Source: DATFQE01 sp963739085 (GTDB lineage: Bacteria > Actinomycetota > Thermoleophilia > Gaiellales > Gaiellaceae). From it: a stretch of DNA of 64,000 nucleotides. The notes below the pieces were generated by a model, which was not told the DNA's origin, searched no databases, and saw only the letters and a program-made list of their open reading frames with translations. This document shows, one piece after another, positions 17,216 through 25,647 of the stretch. The DNA is taken from positions 155,048 to 219,047 of the forward strand of contig CAVTZA010000019.1 of assembly GCA_963739085.1 (NCBI GenBank). The letters are read 5' to 3'. The translations under genes and the position numbers were made by a program. Position 1 is the stretch's first letter. Each line of letters starts with the position of its first letter.

Positions 17216-18475
17216 CTAGCCGAGCTCCCGTGCAACGAGAGTGGAAATCGTACCACAGAGGCGCTCCGCTTCCGACCGATTTTCGGCCTCGACGAGCACC
17301 CTGACGACCGGCTCCGTGCCCGAGGGACGCACGAGCACGCGGCCTAGGCCGTCGAGCCCGGAGTTGATCCGCTCGAGCTGCTCGCGGAGCTCGTGTGGGA
17401 ACGATTTCGTGCGGACGCGCACGTTCTCTATCGCCTGCGGGTACTTCGGCATCACCGCCGCGGCATCGGCGAGCGAGCGGCCGTCGAGGGCGCCGCACAG
17501 GAGCAGGGCCGCCGCGAGCCCGTCGCCCGTGACGTGATTCTGGAGATAGATCACGTGCCCCGACTGCTCGCCGCCGAGCAGGCCGCCCTCCGCGCGGAGC
17601 GCTTCGAGCACGTAGCGGTCACCGACGGCAGTGGTGTGCACGCGGATCCCGCGCTCCTCCATCAGCCGGTGGAACCCGAGGTTCGTCATCTGCGTGACCG
17701 CCACCTGGTCGACGCCCAGGTGCAGAGCGAGGATCGCGACGATCTGGTCGCCGTCGACCGTTTGCCCCTGGGCGTCCACGGCGAGCACGCGGTCGCCGTC
17801 TCCGTCGAAGGCGATCCCCAGGTCGGCGCCCTCCTCGACGACGGTGCGGGAGAGCAGCGCGAGGTCGGTCGCGCCGCAGCCCATGTTGATGTTCGTGCCG
17901 TCCGGCTCGTCACAGATCGCCATGACGTCGCCGCCGAGCCGCGTGAACGCGGTCGGGGCGATCCCGGAGTACGCGCCGTTCGCGCAGTCGACGACGACGC
18001 GCAGGCCGTTCAGCTCGCTGCCGAATCGCTCGACCACGTGGTCGAGGTAGCTCTCGGTCGCGATCCCGACGCGGTCGATCCGGCCGCCGCCGGCGGCGTC
18101 CGCGTCCAGGAGCGCCTCGATCTCCTCCTCGGCGGCGTCGGTGAGCTTCTGGCCGTCGGCGTCGAAGAGCTTGACCCCGTTGTACTCGGGCGGGTTGTGC
18201 GAGGCCGAGATGACGATGCCGAGGTCGAGCGCCAGCAGGGCCACCGCCGGCGTCGGCAGGACGCCGGCGAGCACCGCGTTGCCGCCGGCGGAGACGACGC
18301 CGCGCGCAAAGGCTTCCTCGAGCTCCTCGCCCGAGCCGCGGGTGTCCCGGCCGACGAAGACCCGACCGCCGCCGCTCCAGAGCGTGGCTGCCTTGCCGAG
18401 CCGCTCGACGAGGTCCTGCGTGAGGTCCTCGCCGACGACGCCGCGGACACCGTCCGTGCCGAAGTACCGCCTCAT
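17216..18475 (-). CDS. glmM: Phosphoglucosamine mutase
   Basis: Converts glucosamine-6-phosphate to glucosamine-1-phosphate. The phosphoserine loop is ISASHNPPEYNG near residue 90-100, the magnesium site is FDGDGDRVLAVD, the sugar-binding loop is GGEQSGHVI, and the phosphate-binding loop is VRPSGTEPVVRVLVEA. At 419 residues it is slightly shorter than the usual ~445 but has all four domains. It lies 10 bp after rpsI and before glmS, an arrangement linking ribosomal and cell-wall precursor genes that is common in actinobacteria and firmicutes. Confidence 0.95.
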   Translation of the reverse strand: MRRYFGTDGVRGVVGEDLTQDLVERLGKAATLWSGGGRVFVGRDTRGSGEELEEAFARGVVSAGGNAVLAGVLPTPAVALLALDLGIVISASHNPPEYNGVKLFDADGQKLTDAAEEEIEALLDADAAGGGRIDRVGIATESYLDHVVERFGSELNGLRVVVDCANGAYSGIAPTAFTRLGGDVMAICDEPDGTNINMGCGATDLALLSRTVVEEGADLGIAFDGDGDRVLAVDAQGQTVDGDQIVAILALHLGVDQVAVTQMTNLGFHRLMEERGIRVHTTAVGDRYVLEALRAEGGLLGGEQSGHVIYLQNHVTGDGLAAALLLCGALDGRSLADAAAVMPKYPQAIENVRVRTKSFPHELREQLERINSGLDGLGRVLVRPSGTEPVVRVLVEAENRSEAERLCGTISTLVARELG

Positions 18476-18485
18476 CGCGGCGCGC

Positions 18486-18893
18486 CTAGCGCTTCGAGAA
18501 CTGCGGCGCCTTGCGCGCCTTGTGCAGGCCGGCCTTCTTGCGCTCGACCTTGCGCGCGTCGCGTGTGAGGAAGCCCTCGCGCTTGAGCGCCACCCGCAGG
18601 TTCGGGTCGGCCTCGACGAGCGCGCGGGCGATCCCGTGGCGAACCGCTCCGGCCTGGCCCGTGGGCCCGCCGCCGTGGACGCGGACGCGCAGGTCGAACG
18701 TCCCCTCGACGCCCGTCACCTTGAACGGCGAGAGCGCCGCGATCTGGTGGGCCTGGCGCGGGAAGTAGTCCTCGATCGTGCGTCCGTTCACCCAGGTCGT
18801 CCCGTCGCCCGGGCGCAGGATCACGCGCGCGACCGACGTCTTGCGCTTCCCCGTGCCCAGGTACTGGGCCGGGCCGATCGTCGTCTCAGCCAT
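18486..18893 (-). CDS. rpsI: 30S ribosomal protein S9
   Basis: 135 residues. It shows the S9 landmarks YLGTGKRKTSVARVILRPG, FPRQAHQIAALSPF and GGGPTGQAGAVRHGIARAL, and the conserved C-terminal end RKKAGLHKARKAPQFSKR that reaches tRNA in the P site. Its start overlaps the rplM stop by 8 bp, the standard L13-S9 operon pair. Confidence 0.97.
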   Translation of the reverse strand: MAETTIGPAQYLGTGKRKTSVARVILRPGDGTTWVNGRTIEDYFPRQAHQIAALSPFKVTGVEGTFDLRVRVHGGGPTGQAGAVRHGIARALVEADPNLRVALKREGFLTRDARKVERKKAGLHKARKAPQFSKR

Positions 18894-19329
18894 TCGAGTC
18901 CTCCAGCGGCAGTGGCTCCGGCGCCTGCGCGGCGTGCGGGTGCTCGGGGCCGGCGTAAACCTTGAGCTTCGTGAGCTGCGCGCGCGAAAGCCGGTTGCGG
19001 GGCAGCATTCCCTTCACCGCGAGGCGGATGACCTCGGTCGGGCGACGCTCGAGCATGTCGTTGAGCGTCCGGCTGCGTAGGCCGCCGGGATAGCCCGAGT
19101 GCCGGTAGTACATCTTCTCGTCGCGCTTGTTGCCGGTCGTCACGATCTTCTCGGCGTTCACGACGACGACGAAGTCACCCGTGTCGACGTGCGGTGTGTA
19201 CTGCGGCTTGCGCTTGCCGCGCAGCGTCTCGGCGATCTGCGTGGCGAGCCGGCCCAGGGTCTTGCCCTCGGCATCCACGACGTACCACTTGCGAGCGATC
19301 TCGCCCGGTTTCGCGTTCCAGGTCTTCAT
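18886..19329 (-). CDS. rplM: 50S ribosomal protein L13
   Basis: 147 residues with the L13 signature: KWYVVDAEGKTLGRLATQIA, DFVVVVNAEKIVTTGNKRD, KMYYRHSGYPGGL and the A-V-K-G-M-L-P motif in LAVKGMLPRNRLSR. A TAGACT hexamer near 19370 followed by a ~40 nt leader suggests the operon promoter; L13 leaders are sites of autoregulation in other bacteria, which I cannot test here. Structured repeat copy 2 begins about 55 bp upstream in the opposite orientation. Confidence 0.97.
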   Translation of the reverse strand: MKTWNAKPGEIARKWYVVDAEGKTLGRLATQIAETLRGKRKPQYTPHVDTGDFVVVVNAEKIVTTGNKRDEKMYYRHSGYPGGLRSRTLNDMLERRPTEVIRLAVKGMLPRNRLSRAQLTKLKVYAGPEHPHAAQAPEPLPLEDSNG

Positions 19330-19383
19330 GACAAAGAGAAGCGCGCCCGGAAGGGTGCGCGGCGCGGAAGTCTAGCGCAAGCT

Positions 19384-19553
19384 GAACTGGTTTCGGTATG
19401 GGGCCTCGTCGTCGGGGTGCGATGGGTGGTGCGAGGCAAGGACGCAGGGAGTGTCCGTGTAGCTGGGACGCGTAGCGTGGGCGCGACCGAGGACGCCGCC
19501 TCGCGCCGCTCAGCGCGGCCCGGCGGCACAGCGCCTCATGCCGAAGCCAGTTC
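19384..19553 (+). repeat. Structured intergenic repeat, copy 2 (candidate RNA element)
   Basis: 170 bp between the rplM promoter region and the stop codon of the small membrane gene at 19558 (four bases away). The outer helix pairs 19384-19404 with 19533-19553 at all 21 positions, three of them G.U. Its sequence is unlike the outer helices of copies 1 and 3. The inner arms CGTCGT/GCGATG, GGACGC/GTGTCC, GTGT/ACGC and CGAGG/CCTCG match the other copies. The flanking genes read the other way, so a transcript from this strand would be independent of them. Confidence 0.8.
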
Positions 19554-19557
19554 TGGG

Positions 19558-19704
19558 TCATTCCCGTTCCTTGCGGGCCCCCAGCCACGCCGCCAGGCCG
19601 ATGGCGATGACCCCGAACGCGGCCAAGAGCTCCACGACGAGCCCGACGGTGCCGCCGTGCGCCAGGGGGATGAGTAGGAGGACTAACCCTGTGACAGAAG
19701 CCAC
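19558..19704 (-). CDS. Small membrane protein, 48 aa
   Basis: Two hydrophobic stretches (GLVLLLIPLAHGG and GLVVELLAAFGVIAIGLAAW) separated by a short turn, ending in a charged KERE tail: a likely helical hairpin. GTG 19704 is preceded by a good GGGAGG Shine-Dalgarno and overlaps the end of the large membrane gene upstream by 22 bp, which implies translational coupling. Probably a small subunit or accessory of the membrane/cupredoxin cluster; function unknown. Confidence 0.6.
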   Translation of the reverse strand: MASVTGLVLLLIPLAHGGTVGLVVELLAAFGVIAIGLAAWLGARKERE

Positions 19705-21065
19705 AATCCTCCCACGGTATAGAGCACCATCAGGATGAGGTAGGCGTACTGGGTGCGGATGGCCGTCCGCGGCGACGCGAACAGCGCGATCGCGCGGTCG
19801 TGGGCCAGCACGAGGCCCAGGACGTGGCCGAAGACGAGCACGGCGACCTGGGTGTACCAGACCATGTTCGGCGTCAGGGCGGTCAGGTTCGGCGAGAAGT
19901 CGGCCGTGCCGAACAGGTCCCAGCCGAACCCGAACGGGTCGGACGAGAGCGGGATCGCGAACTGACCCTGGTTGACGAGCAGCGAGAAGTAGTGGGCCAG
20001 GTTGTACGCGAGCGCGATCGGCACGAGGCTGAAGATGAACGCGTCCACGAGTGACCGCTCCGAGTGGGCGGCTGCTCGAGCGCCGGCGACCGCGAGGAAG
20101 TACGCCCCTGCGACCAGCAGCACGAAGACCGCCAGCCCGAGCAGGTTCAGCCCCGTCACCACGAGATCGGAGAGCCCCGGCGAGTTGATCAGCTTCTCCT
20201 CGACCGAGAAGAGGCGGTTCTGCCAGATCGAGGTCCGGCTGAAGCCGTCGAACGCGACCGAGCCGAGCATCACCGCGACCATCGCGACCGTTCCCGGGAT
20301 CACGTCCCAGACTGCGAGCGCCGCGAGCGGCGGCCTGAGCACGATCTCGCGCTCCTCGTCCTCCTCGCGTTCGCGGAGCCCGAACGGCGCGATGCGCGAG
20401 AGGAAGTTGAAGTACACCGAGAAGCCGTCGCCGTTCCCGAACCACGCCTCCCGGCCGAAGACGGCTGCGCCGACCCAGGTCACCCAGCTGTAGACGAGGA
20501 TCGCGAGCGCGAGCTTCCTCGGCTCCGAGGCATTGAGGTACGCAAGCTCGTAGGCGGTGAACGAGAAGAGCAGCACAGCCGCAGGCCACCGTCCGAGCCG
20601 CTCCGGGTACTCGGCGAGGGGATCCCAGCGGACGCCGAGCCGGTTCGAGACCCAGGCGACGCCGTCGGCGGCCGCCTTCCACGGGCTCAGCACCCGCCAG
20701 ACGTCGCCGAACACGACGACGAGCGGGACCATCCCGACCCAGAAGATGACGAAGACAAAGGTCGGGGAGAGGTTCGCGCCCTGGGACGGCTCGCCGATGA
20801 GCGCCGCCAGGAAGTTGAGCACGAGCAGCCCGAACGAGAACGCGCCGAGCACGAAGCGGAGCGCTCCGGAGAGGAGGATCGCCTGCATCCAGCCGGGCAA
20901 GGGCCTGGCCCAGTGGTTGTTCTCCAGGCGCGGCTTCGTCCAGAGGACGCCGAGGGCGACGAACGAGACGACGAGGACGATTGCGCCCGTGTAGTAGAAG
21001 AGCCACAGCGGGAGCGGCAGGTCCTTGACGGCCCCGATGCCGTGCGCGAGGGGCAGGAAGCTCAT
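19683..21065 (-). CDS. Polytopic membrane protein of the type often labelled fenitrothion hydrolase-like
   Basis: 460 residues with about ten to twelve hydrophobic helices (e.g. WLFYYTGAIVLVVSFVALGV, FVFVIFWVGMVPLVVVFGDV, YTQVAVLVFGHVLGLVLAHD). Conserved polar residues lie in membrane segments: NHWARPLP, HYFSLLVNQGQF and FGHVLGLVLAHDRAI. I recall such proteins being named after a fenitrothion-degradation locus, but no hydrolase motif is visible and that name should be treated as uncertain. ATG 21065 overlaps the stop of the cupredoxin-like gene (ATGA). With the histidines and the adjacent cupredoxin, a metal- or redox-linked membrane function is a reasonable guess. Confidence 0.65.
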   Translation of the reverse strand: MSFLPLAHGIGAVKDLPLPLWLFYYTGAIVLVVSFVALGVLWTKPRLENNHWARPLPGWMQAILLSGALRFVLGAFSFGLLVLNFLAALIGEPSQGANLSPTFVFVIFWVGMVPLVVVFGDVWRVLSPWKAAADGVAWVSNRLGVRWDPLAEYPERLGRWPAAVLLFSFTAYELAYLNASEPRKLALAILVYSWVTWVGAAVFGREAWFGNGDGFSVYFNFLSRIAPFGLREREEDEEREIVLRPPLAALAVWDVIPGTVAMVAVMLGSVAFDGFSRTSIWQNRLFSVEEKLINSPGLSDLVVTGLNLLGLAVFVLLVAGAYFLAVAGARAAAHSERSLVDAFIFSLVPIALAYNLAHYFSLLVNQGQFAIPLSSDPFGFGWDLFGTADFSPNLTALTPNMVWYTQVAVLVFGHVLGLVLAHDRAIALFASPRTAIRTQYAYLILMVLYTVGGLWLLSQG

Positions 21066-21509
21066 GGCGTGACGCTGATCTCGGCGATCTGCAGTCCCCG
21101 ACTCTCGAGCTCGGCCTCGAACTGGCCGGGGATCGTCGCCTTGAAGGCGATCACCGCGGGCGCACCCGGTGCGACGTCCTTCATCAGGTTGTAGCCGTGC
21201 ACGTGCACCTCGTCGGAGACGTCCGAGCGCACGGTCAGCACCACGCGCTCGTCCTTCGACACCGTGGCCCGCTTGATCCCGCCCACGGGCTTGCCGCCGC
21301 GGATGACGATCGCGATCCGCGCCGCCTGGGGCTGCGGCGGCGGCGGCGGTCGCGGTCGGCGTCGTCGCGGTCGGCGTCGTGACGGACGCGGTGGGTGGCG
21401 GTGGTGGCGGCGGGGACGAGCTGTCGCCGTCGTCGTCTCCCGGGCGGAAGACGAGGAACAGCACGACGGCGGCAGCGATGCCGCCCGCAGCGATCAGCAG
21501 CTTGGTCAT
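21062..21509 (-). CDS. Membrane-anchored cupredoxin-like protein, frameshifted
   Basis: Begins MTKLLIAAGGIAAAVVLFLVF, a signal anchor, followed by an acidic and proline/threonine-rich linker and a GCC-repeat alanine run. In the next frame a beta-sandwich follows: RIAIVIRGGKPVGGIKRA, VVLTVRSDVSDEVHVHGYNL, GQFEAELESRGLQIAEISV. The HVHGY and terminal strand resemble cupredoxin-like domains, although a full type-1 copper set (His, Cys, His, Met) is not seen: no cysteine is present. The break lies within the GGC repeat at 21332-21350 (448 nt, one over a multiple of three), a typical slippage site. Start ATG 21509 has a GGAGGAG Shine-Dalgarno. Confidence 0.7.
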
Positions 21510-21537
21510 GACTCCTCCTTGTTCGAGACGGTCGCGG

Positions 21538-22044
21538 TCAGGCGACCGCAGGCGGCGCCCTGGAGGAGCGCGAGCACGCGAGCAACGAAAGCCGCGGCAC
21601 GTGGACGACTGCGACCGGCTCCGGTCGCAGCGGCGACCACAAGCGGCGAGGAGGCCTGGTAAGCGCCTCGAGCACGAGGTCGGCGAGCCCGATGAAAGCG
21701 CGCGCGGCGACGAGGGCCGCGAGCGCGAACGGCAGCTGCAGGAGGAGACCGACGAGGAAGGCGGGCTCGGTCACGAGGAGCTGGAGCCGCTCGGTGTGCT
21801 CCTGCACGGTGAACGCAAGCGGCGGCAGGGCGGCGAACACGACCGGCGAGGCCGTCCGGCCGCGGCGGAGCACGCCGACCACCGCGAGCGCGCCGAGTAC
21901 CCCGAAGAGCAGCGGCGCGTAGGCGAGGTAGCCGTGCCGCTCTCGCGGCGGCGAGATCAGGTGGTACGCGAGCGCGTGCGCGGCGAGGCAGCCCGCAGCC
22001 ATGAACGGAATCGAGACGAGCCAGGGTGCGCCGCACCGACGCAT
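21538..22044 (-). CDS. Multi-pass membrane protein, 168 aa
   Basis: Four hydrophobic segments: SIPFMAAGCLAAHALAYHL, APLLFGVLGALAVVGVL, VVFAALPPLAFTVQEHTERL and AFLVGLLLQLPFALAALVAA. Histidines occur near the membrane (AAHALAYHLIS, VQEHTERLQ). ATG 22044 lies 8 bp after the MFS stop, and the cupredoxin-like gene follows after 28 bp. The three genes 21538-19683 together look like one functional unit. No recognisable enzyme motif. Confidence 0.6.
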   Translation of the reverse strand: MRRCGAPWLVSIPFMAAGCLAAHALAYHLISPPRERHGYLAYAPLLFGVLGALAVVGVLRRGRTASPVVFAALPPLAFTVQEHTERLQLLVTEPAFLVGLLLQLPFALAALVAARAFIGLADLVLEALTRPPRRLWSPLRPEPVAVVHVPRLSLLACSRSSRAPPAVA

Positions 22045-22051
22045 GCCACGA

Positions 22052-23281
22052 TCATGCCACCCCGGGCTCCACGACACCCTGGCGCCGCCGCGCGATCAGC
22101 CAGGCGATCGGCGCCGTGACGAGCACCGTGGCCCCGATGGCGAGCGCCGCGACCCCGAGCACGTCGAGGGCGACACCGCCGGCGAGGGCGAGGCCCGCGC
22201 CGAGGAGAGCGGCAAGCAGGTCGTTCAGCCCGAGCAGCTTCCCGCGCTCCGCCGGCGCCGTGCGATCGGCGAGCTCGGCCGTCGCGGCCACGAAAGACAC
22301 GTTCCAGCCGAGCCCGAGGCCGAAGAGCAGCACGGCGACCGCGAGCACGCTCTCGCCCCAGAGCAGCCCGATGCAGGAGACGCCCATCACCGCGAGGCCG
22401 GCGGCAAGGGAGGGCATGCGGCCGATACGGTCGATGAGATTGCCGACCACGAGCACCAGCGCGTACATGCCGAGCACGTGCGCCCCGACGATCGGGAACA
22501 CGTCGCTCTGGGGATGGTGATGGTGGTTGACGACCATGTAGCCCGTCAGGTTCATCACGGAGACCATCACGCTGAAGCTGGCGAGCGCGGCCACCATGGC
22601 GGGGATCACGCCGGGGCGGCGGATGATCTCGCGCATCGGCGCGGCCGGCTCCGGCGGCGCATCCGATCCGGTGGAGCCGATGATCTCGGCGATCCGCTTG
22701 GGATCGGGCCGCACGTTCGCGACGATCGCCAACGCGACGAGCGACATCCCGCCGGCGGCGAGCCACGGAACCGTGAGGGCGTCCGCCTCGAGGTGCTTGC
22801 CCGCGAAGAGCGGGCTGAAGACGGCCGGCCCGAGGATGGCGCCGAAGACCGAGCCGAAGAGCACGAGCGAGATCCCATGCGCCCGGTGCTCCGGCGGGTA
22901 CATGTCCCCGGCGGCGGTGCGGACGAGAAGCGCGATCCCGCTGGCCGAGCCGATCAGCGCGAAGCCGACGATGACGGCGGGCGTCGACTTCGTCTGCGTC
23001 GCGAGGGCGGTGAGCGAGCAGCCGACGGCGGCGAGGACGAACCCGAACGCGATCACCGGCTTCCGCCCGATGCGGTCCATCGTGCGCCCCGCCGGCACCG
23101 CGGTCAGGCCCGAGGCGGTCAGGAAGATCGCCGGGCCGAGGCCGAGCAGCCCCTCGATACCGGTCACGAGCACGAACGTCAGAGACGACACCGCGGCGAC
23201 GAGCTGCAGGACGGCGGAGTTGACCGCCATCGTCGCCGCGAGGAGCGCGGTGTTGCGGCGGATCGGCAGCTGCTCAGGCAC
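22052..23281 (-). CDS. MFS transporter
   Basis: 409 residues with twelve predicted helices. The inter-helix MFS motif appears as GRTMDRIGRKPVIAFG after helix 2, and again as GNLIDRIGRMPSLAAG in the second half. A central loop carries four consecutive histidines (VVNHHHHPQSDVFP) near residue 262, unusual and possibly metal-sensing or metal-binding. Likely proton-driven export; substrate unknown. It overlaps the uracil-DNA glycosylase-like gene by 8 bp and leads into the cupredoxin cluster, so transport of a metal or a metal-bound compound is conceivable. Confidence 0.8.
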   Translation of the reverse strand: MPEQLPIRRNTALLAATMAVNSAVLQLVAAVSSLTFVLVTGIEGLLGLGPAIFLTASGLTAVPAGRTMDRIGRKPVIAFGFVLAAVGCSLTALATQTKSTPAVIVGFALIGSASGIALLVRTAAGDMYPPEHRAHGISLVLFGSVFGAILGPAVFSPLFAGKHLEADALTVPWLAAGGMSLVALAIVANVRPDPKRIAEIIGSTGSDAPPEPAAPMREIIRRPGVIPAMVAALASFSVMVSVMNLTGYMVVNHHHHPQSDVFPIVGAHVLGMYALVLVVGNLIDRIGRMPSLAAGLAVMGVSCIGLLWGESVLAVAVLLFGLGLGWNVSFVAATAELADRTAPAERGKLLGLNDLLAALLGAGLALAGGVALDVLGVAALAIGATVLVTAPIAWLIARRRQGVVEPGVA

Positions 23282-23795
23282 GCAGCAATTGAATCAGCGA
23301 CGCCCGAAACTCCAACGCGCCGCCGTGGGAGGGGTGGCGGACGTAGGGCCCGCCGAGCTCCGCCTGGGCGAGCCGTCCGACCGGCAGGACGCGTCGTCCA
23401 CGGGCGAGCCGGCCGAGGAAGGGACGCGCAGCCTCGATCTCGGCCCGGGTCGGCCGGCGGTTCGAGCGCGGATTGCCGGGCTCGTGCGGATGCGTCGGCA
23501 CGAGGTTCCAGAGGACGACCTCGTCCTCGGCGCCGAGCTCGGCCAGGACGCGCTGCACGATCGTCGCGCTGGCTTCGCCGGGCCCCGTGCCGGTCAGCTG
23601 GCGCTCGCTGGTGAACGGGAGCCCGGAGACGCGGGCGCCGCGATAGCCGGCGGCCTCGCCCACGAGGAGGAGGCGCGCGGAGCGGCGCTCGCCCAGGTAC
23701 CTGCGGAGCCTCGCCTGCAGCTCCGGGCTCGCCGCGTACTGGTTGAAGGTCGCGCCGATCTCGGCGCGGGCGAGGTCGGCGACGAAGGCCTTCAC
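23274..23795 (-). CDS. Uracil-DNA glycosylase superfamily protein
   Basis: 173 residues. LLLVGEAAGYRGARVSGLPF matches motif A of the UDG fold (GExxG), LWNLVPTHPHEPGNPRSNRR the central strand region, and VRHPSHGGALEFRASL the C-terminal His motif (HPSxGG). The four cysteines of iron-sulfur UDG families 4 and 5 are absent. Expected role: removal of uracil or a related damaged base from DNA, but the exact family is uncertain. GTG 23795 lies four bases after the GMC oxidoreductase stop. Confidence 0.75.
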   Translation of the reverse strand: MKAFVADLARAEIGATFNQYAASPELQARLRRYLGERRSARLLLVGEAAGYRGARVSGLPFTSERQLTGTGPGEASATIVQRVLAELGAEDEVVLWNLVPTHPHEPGNPRSNRRPTRAEIEAARPFLGRLARGRRVLPVGRLAQAELGGPYVRHPSHGGALEFRASLIQLLRA

Positions 23796-23799
23796 GCCT

Positions 23800-25635
23800 T
23801 CAGCTGAGCCGGGCCGCGAGCGCGGACGCGTTGACGTGCGCGATCGCCTCGATCGTGACCATCGGGTTGACGCCCGACGCGGTCGGGAAGGTCGAGGCGT
23901 CGGCGACGACGAGGTTCCTCGTACCGCGCACGCCGCCCGCCTCGTCGCAGACCGGCCCGATCGCCGCCGTGCCCATCTGGTGGAACGAGTACAGCGCCAC
24001 GCGGCCAGGCCCCCAGCCGCAGGCGTCCGCGTCCTGCATGAACGTCTCGATGCTGCCGCGACGGCCGGGCTCGTACTCGACGAGCTTCGCGTGGCTGGAG
24101 ACGATCCGCCTGGCGCCGGCCGCTTCGAGCACGCGCGCAGCGGCCTCGGTGCCCGCGCGCATGCGGCCCGCGTCGCCGGGCGAGAGGCGGTAGCGCACGA
24201 CCGGATCGCCGCTGCGGCCGACGCGCACCTGCCCTGGATCGCGGTCGCGCAGGAGGACGCCGACGAACGAGATGCGCGGCAGCTGGGCCATGAGCTCCGC
24301 GTGCTGGGCGGATCCCCGCCACGGCATCGCCCCCACGAGCAGGGCCGGATGCATGGCAGTCGTCTCGAGCTTGGCCGACTCGACCTGGTCGGAATAGATC
24401 GCCTGCAACGTTCCCTCCCAGGGCCTGATCTCGTCGTCGAAGACCCCGAGAGCGCCGCCGACGGGGTGCAGGTGCAGATTCCGGCCGAGCTGCGGCGAGT
24501 CGAGCCCCGAGCGGCGGAGGAGCGCGGGCGTCTCGATCGATCCGCAGGCCGCGACGACCGCGCGGGAGCGGACCTCGACGCGGTGTCCTTCGGCGGTGAG
24601 CGCCTCGACGCCGCTCGCCGCGCCGGCACGGAGGTTGACGCGCTCCGCCCGCGCGTTGACGACGATGCGCGCGCCGGCCGACTGAGCGTCCGCGAGCCAG
24701 GTCCGCATCGTGGATTGCTTCGCTCCGAGCGGGCAGCCGTAGCCGCAATACCCACAGACCACGCCCTGGTCGCAGCCGCGGACGTTGCGCGGCATGAGGT
24801 CGACATGCCAGTTCAGGGCCTCGAGACCGCGCTGCACGACCTGCTCGCGTGTCGACACCTCGTTGTGATCGGTGTTCACATCCAGCCGGTCGCACACCGC
24901 ATCCAGCGCCCGTGTGAACTCGTCGCCTGTGAAGGCGCCGCCCCATTCCGCGCGAAGCTCGTCGGGTGTGCGGAAGGACGTCGTGTAGTTGACGACGGTG
25001 CCGCCGCCCAGGCAGGCGCCGGCGAGGATGCCGACGCCGTGGTCGTCCGTGGCGGTCGTGCCCCGCCCGTGGTAGAGCCGGCGCAGCCCGTCGAGCTCGG
25101 CGCCGTCGAAGTCGGCCGCCTCGTAGTGGCCGCCGGCCTCGAGCACGACGACGTCGAGCCCCGCCTTCGCGAGCACGGCCGCGGCCACGCCGCCCCCGGC
25201 ACCTGAGCCGACGACGCAGACGTCGCAGTCCAGCGTCGTGTCCCCCGTGACGCCCAGCGGCTTGAGCGTCTTCTCGTCCCGGCTCGTGCGGCCGAGCGGC
25301 CCTGGATAGCCGATGCGCTCCCAGGCGGGCGTGCCCGGGAGCGTGTAGGAGATCGTCAGCAGGCCCTTGCGGAGTGCCTGGAAGCCGGCACGGCGGAGCG
25401 CGAGGCGGCTGTCGCACCAGCCGACGAGCGCTCGCTCACGGCTTTCGCCGCGGCGGCGGGTGAAGCCGCTCGCGGCGAGACCGGCGAGCAGCGCCCGGAG
25501 GCGGCGTCGCTCCGCGGTCGGTAGCACGGAGACGAATGTGTCGAGGAAGGCGTCCGGAACGCCGAGCTCGACCGCGCCGGGGAAGAACGTCTCGGCCACC
25601 GCGTCGAGCGCACGCCGTTCCGGATGGCTCAACAC
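23800..25635 (-). CDS. GMC family oxidoreductase, long-chain alcohol oxidase/dehydrogenase type
   Basis: 611 residues. An N-terminal helical region (MLSHPERRALDAVAETFFPG) like gluconate-dehydrogenase subunit 3 precedes the FAD-binding core DVCVVGSGAGGGVAAAVLA at about residue 138 and the GMC loop GACLGGGTVVNYTTSFRTP. Also visible are VCGYCGYGCPLGAKQSTMRTW, a cysteine cluster, ACGSIETPALLRRSG, and the catalytic His/Asn end GVNPMVTIEAIAH. Such enzymes oxidise long-chain alcohols, sterols or sugars using FAD. The start, GTG 25635, is fixed by a TACGAT hexamer six bases upstream. The divergent PLD-fold gene starts only 11 bp away. Confidence 0.85.
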   Translation of the reverse strand: MLSHPERRALDAVAETFFPGAVELGVPDAFLDTFVSVLPTAERRRLRALLAGLAASGFTRRRGESRERALVGWCDSRLALRRAGFQALRKGLLTISYTLPGTPAWERIGYPGPLGRTSRDEKTLKPLGVTGDTTLDCDVCVVGSGAGGGVAAAVLAKAGLDVVVLEAGGHYEAADFDGAELDGLRRLYHGRGTTATDDHGVGILAGACLGGGTVVNYTTSFRTPDELRAEWGGAFTGDEFTRALDAVCDRLDVNTDHNEVSTREQVVQRGLEALNWHVDLMPRNVRGCDQGVVCGYCGYGCPLGAKQSTMRTWLADAQSAGARIVVNARAERVNLRAGAASGVEALTAEGHRVEVRSRAVVAACGSIETPALLRRSGLDSPQLGRNLHLHPVGGALGVFDDEIRPWEGTLQAIYSDQVESAKLETTAMHPALLVGAMPWRGSAQHAELMAQLPRISFVGVLLRDRDPGQVRVGRSGDPVVRYRLSPGDAGRMRAGTEAAARVLEAAGARRIVSSHAKLVEYEPGRRGSIETFMQDADACGWGPGRVALYSFHQMGTAAIGPVCDEAGGVRGTRNLVVADASTFPTASGVNPMVTIEAIAHVNASALAARLS

Positions 25636-25641
25636 GCGTCG

Positions 25642-25647
25642 ATCGTA
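25642..25647 (-). promoter_or_regulatory. Leaderless promoter -10 hexamer for the GMC oxidoreductase
   Basis: TACGAT on the minus strand, six bases before GTG 25635; it touches the first base of the divergent gene's ATG. Confidence 0.5.

Noticed and set aside
19683..21065. Fenitrothion hydrolase activity
   Set aside because: No hydrolase catalytic motif; the name is inherited from a locus and would mislead.
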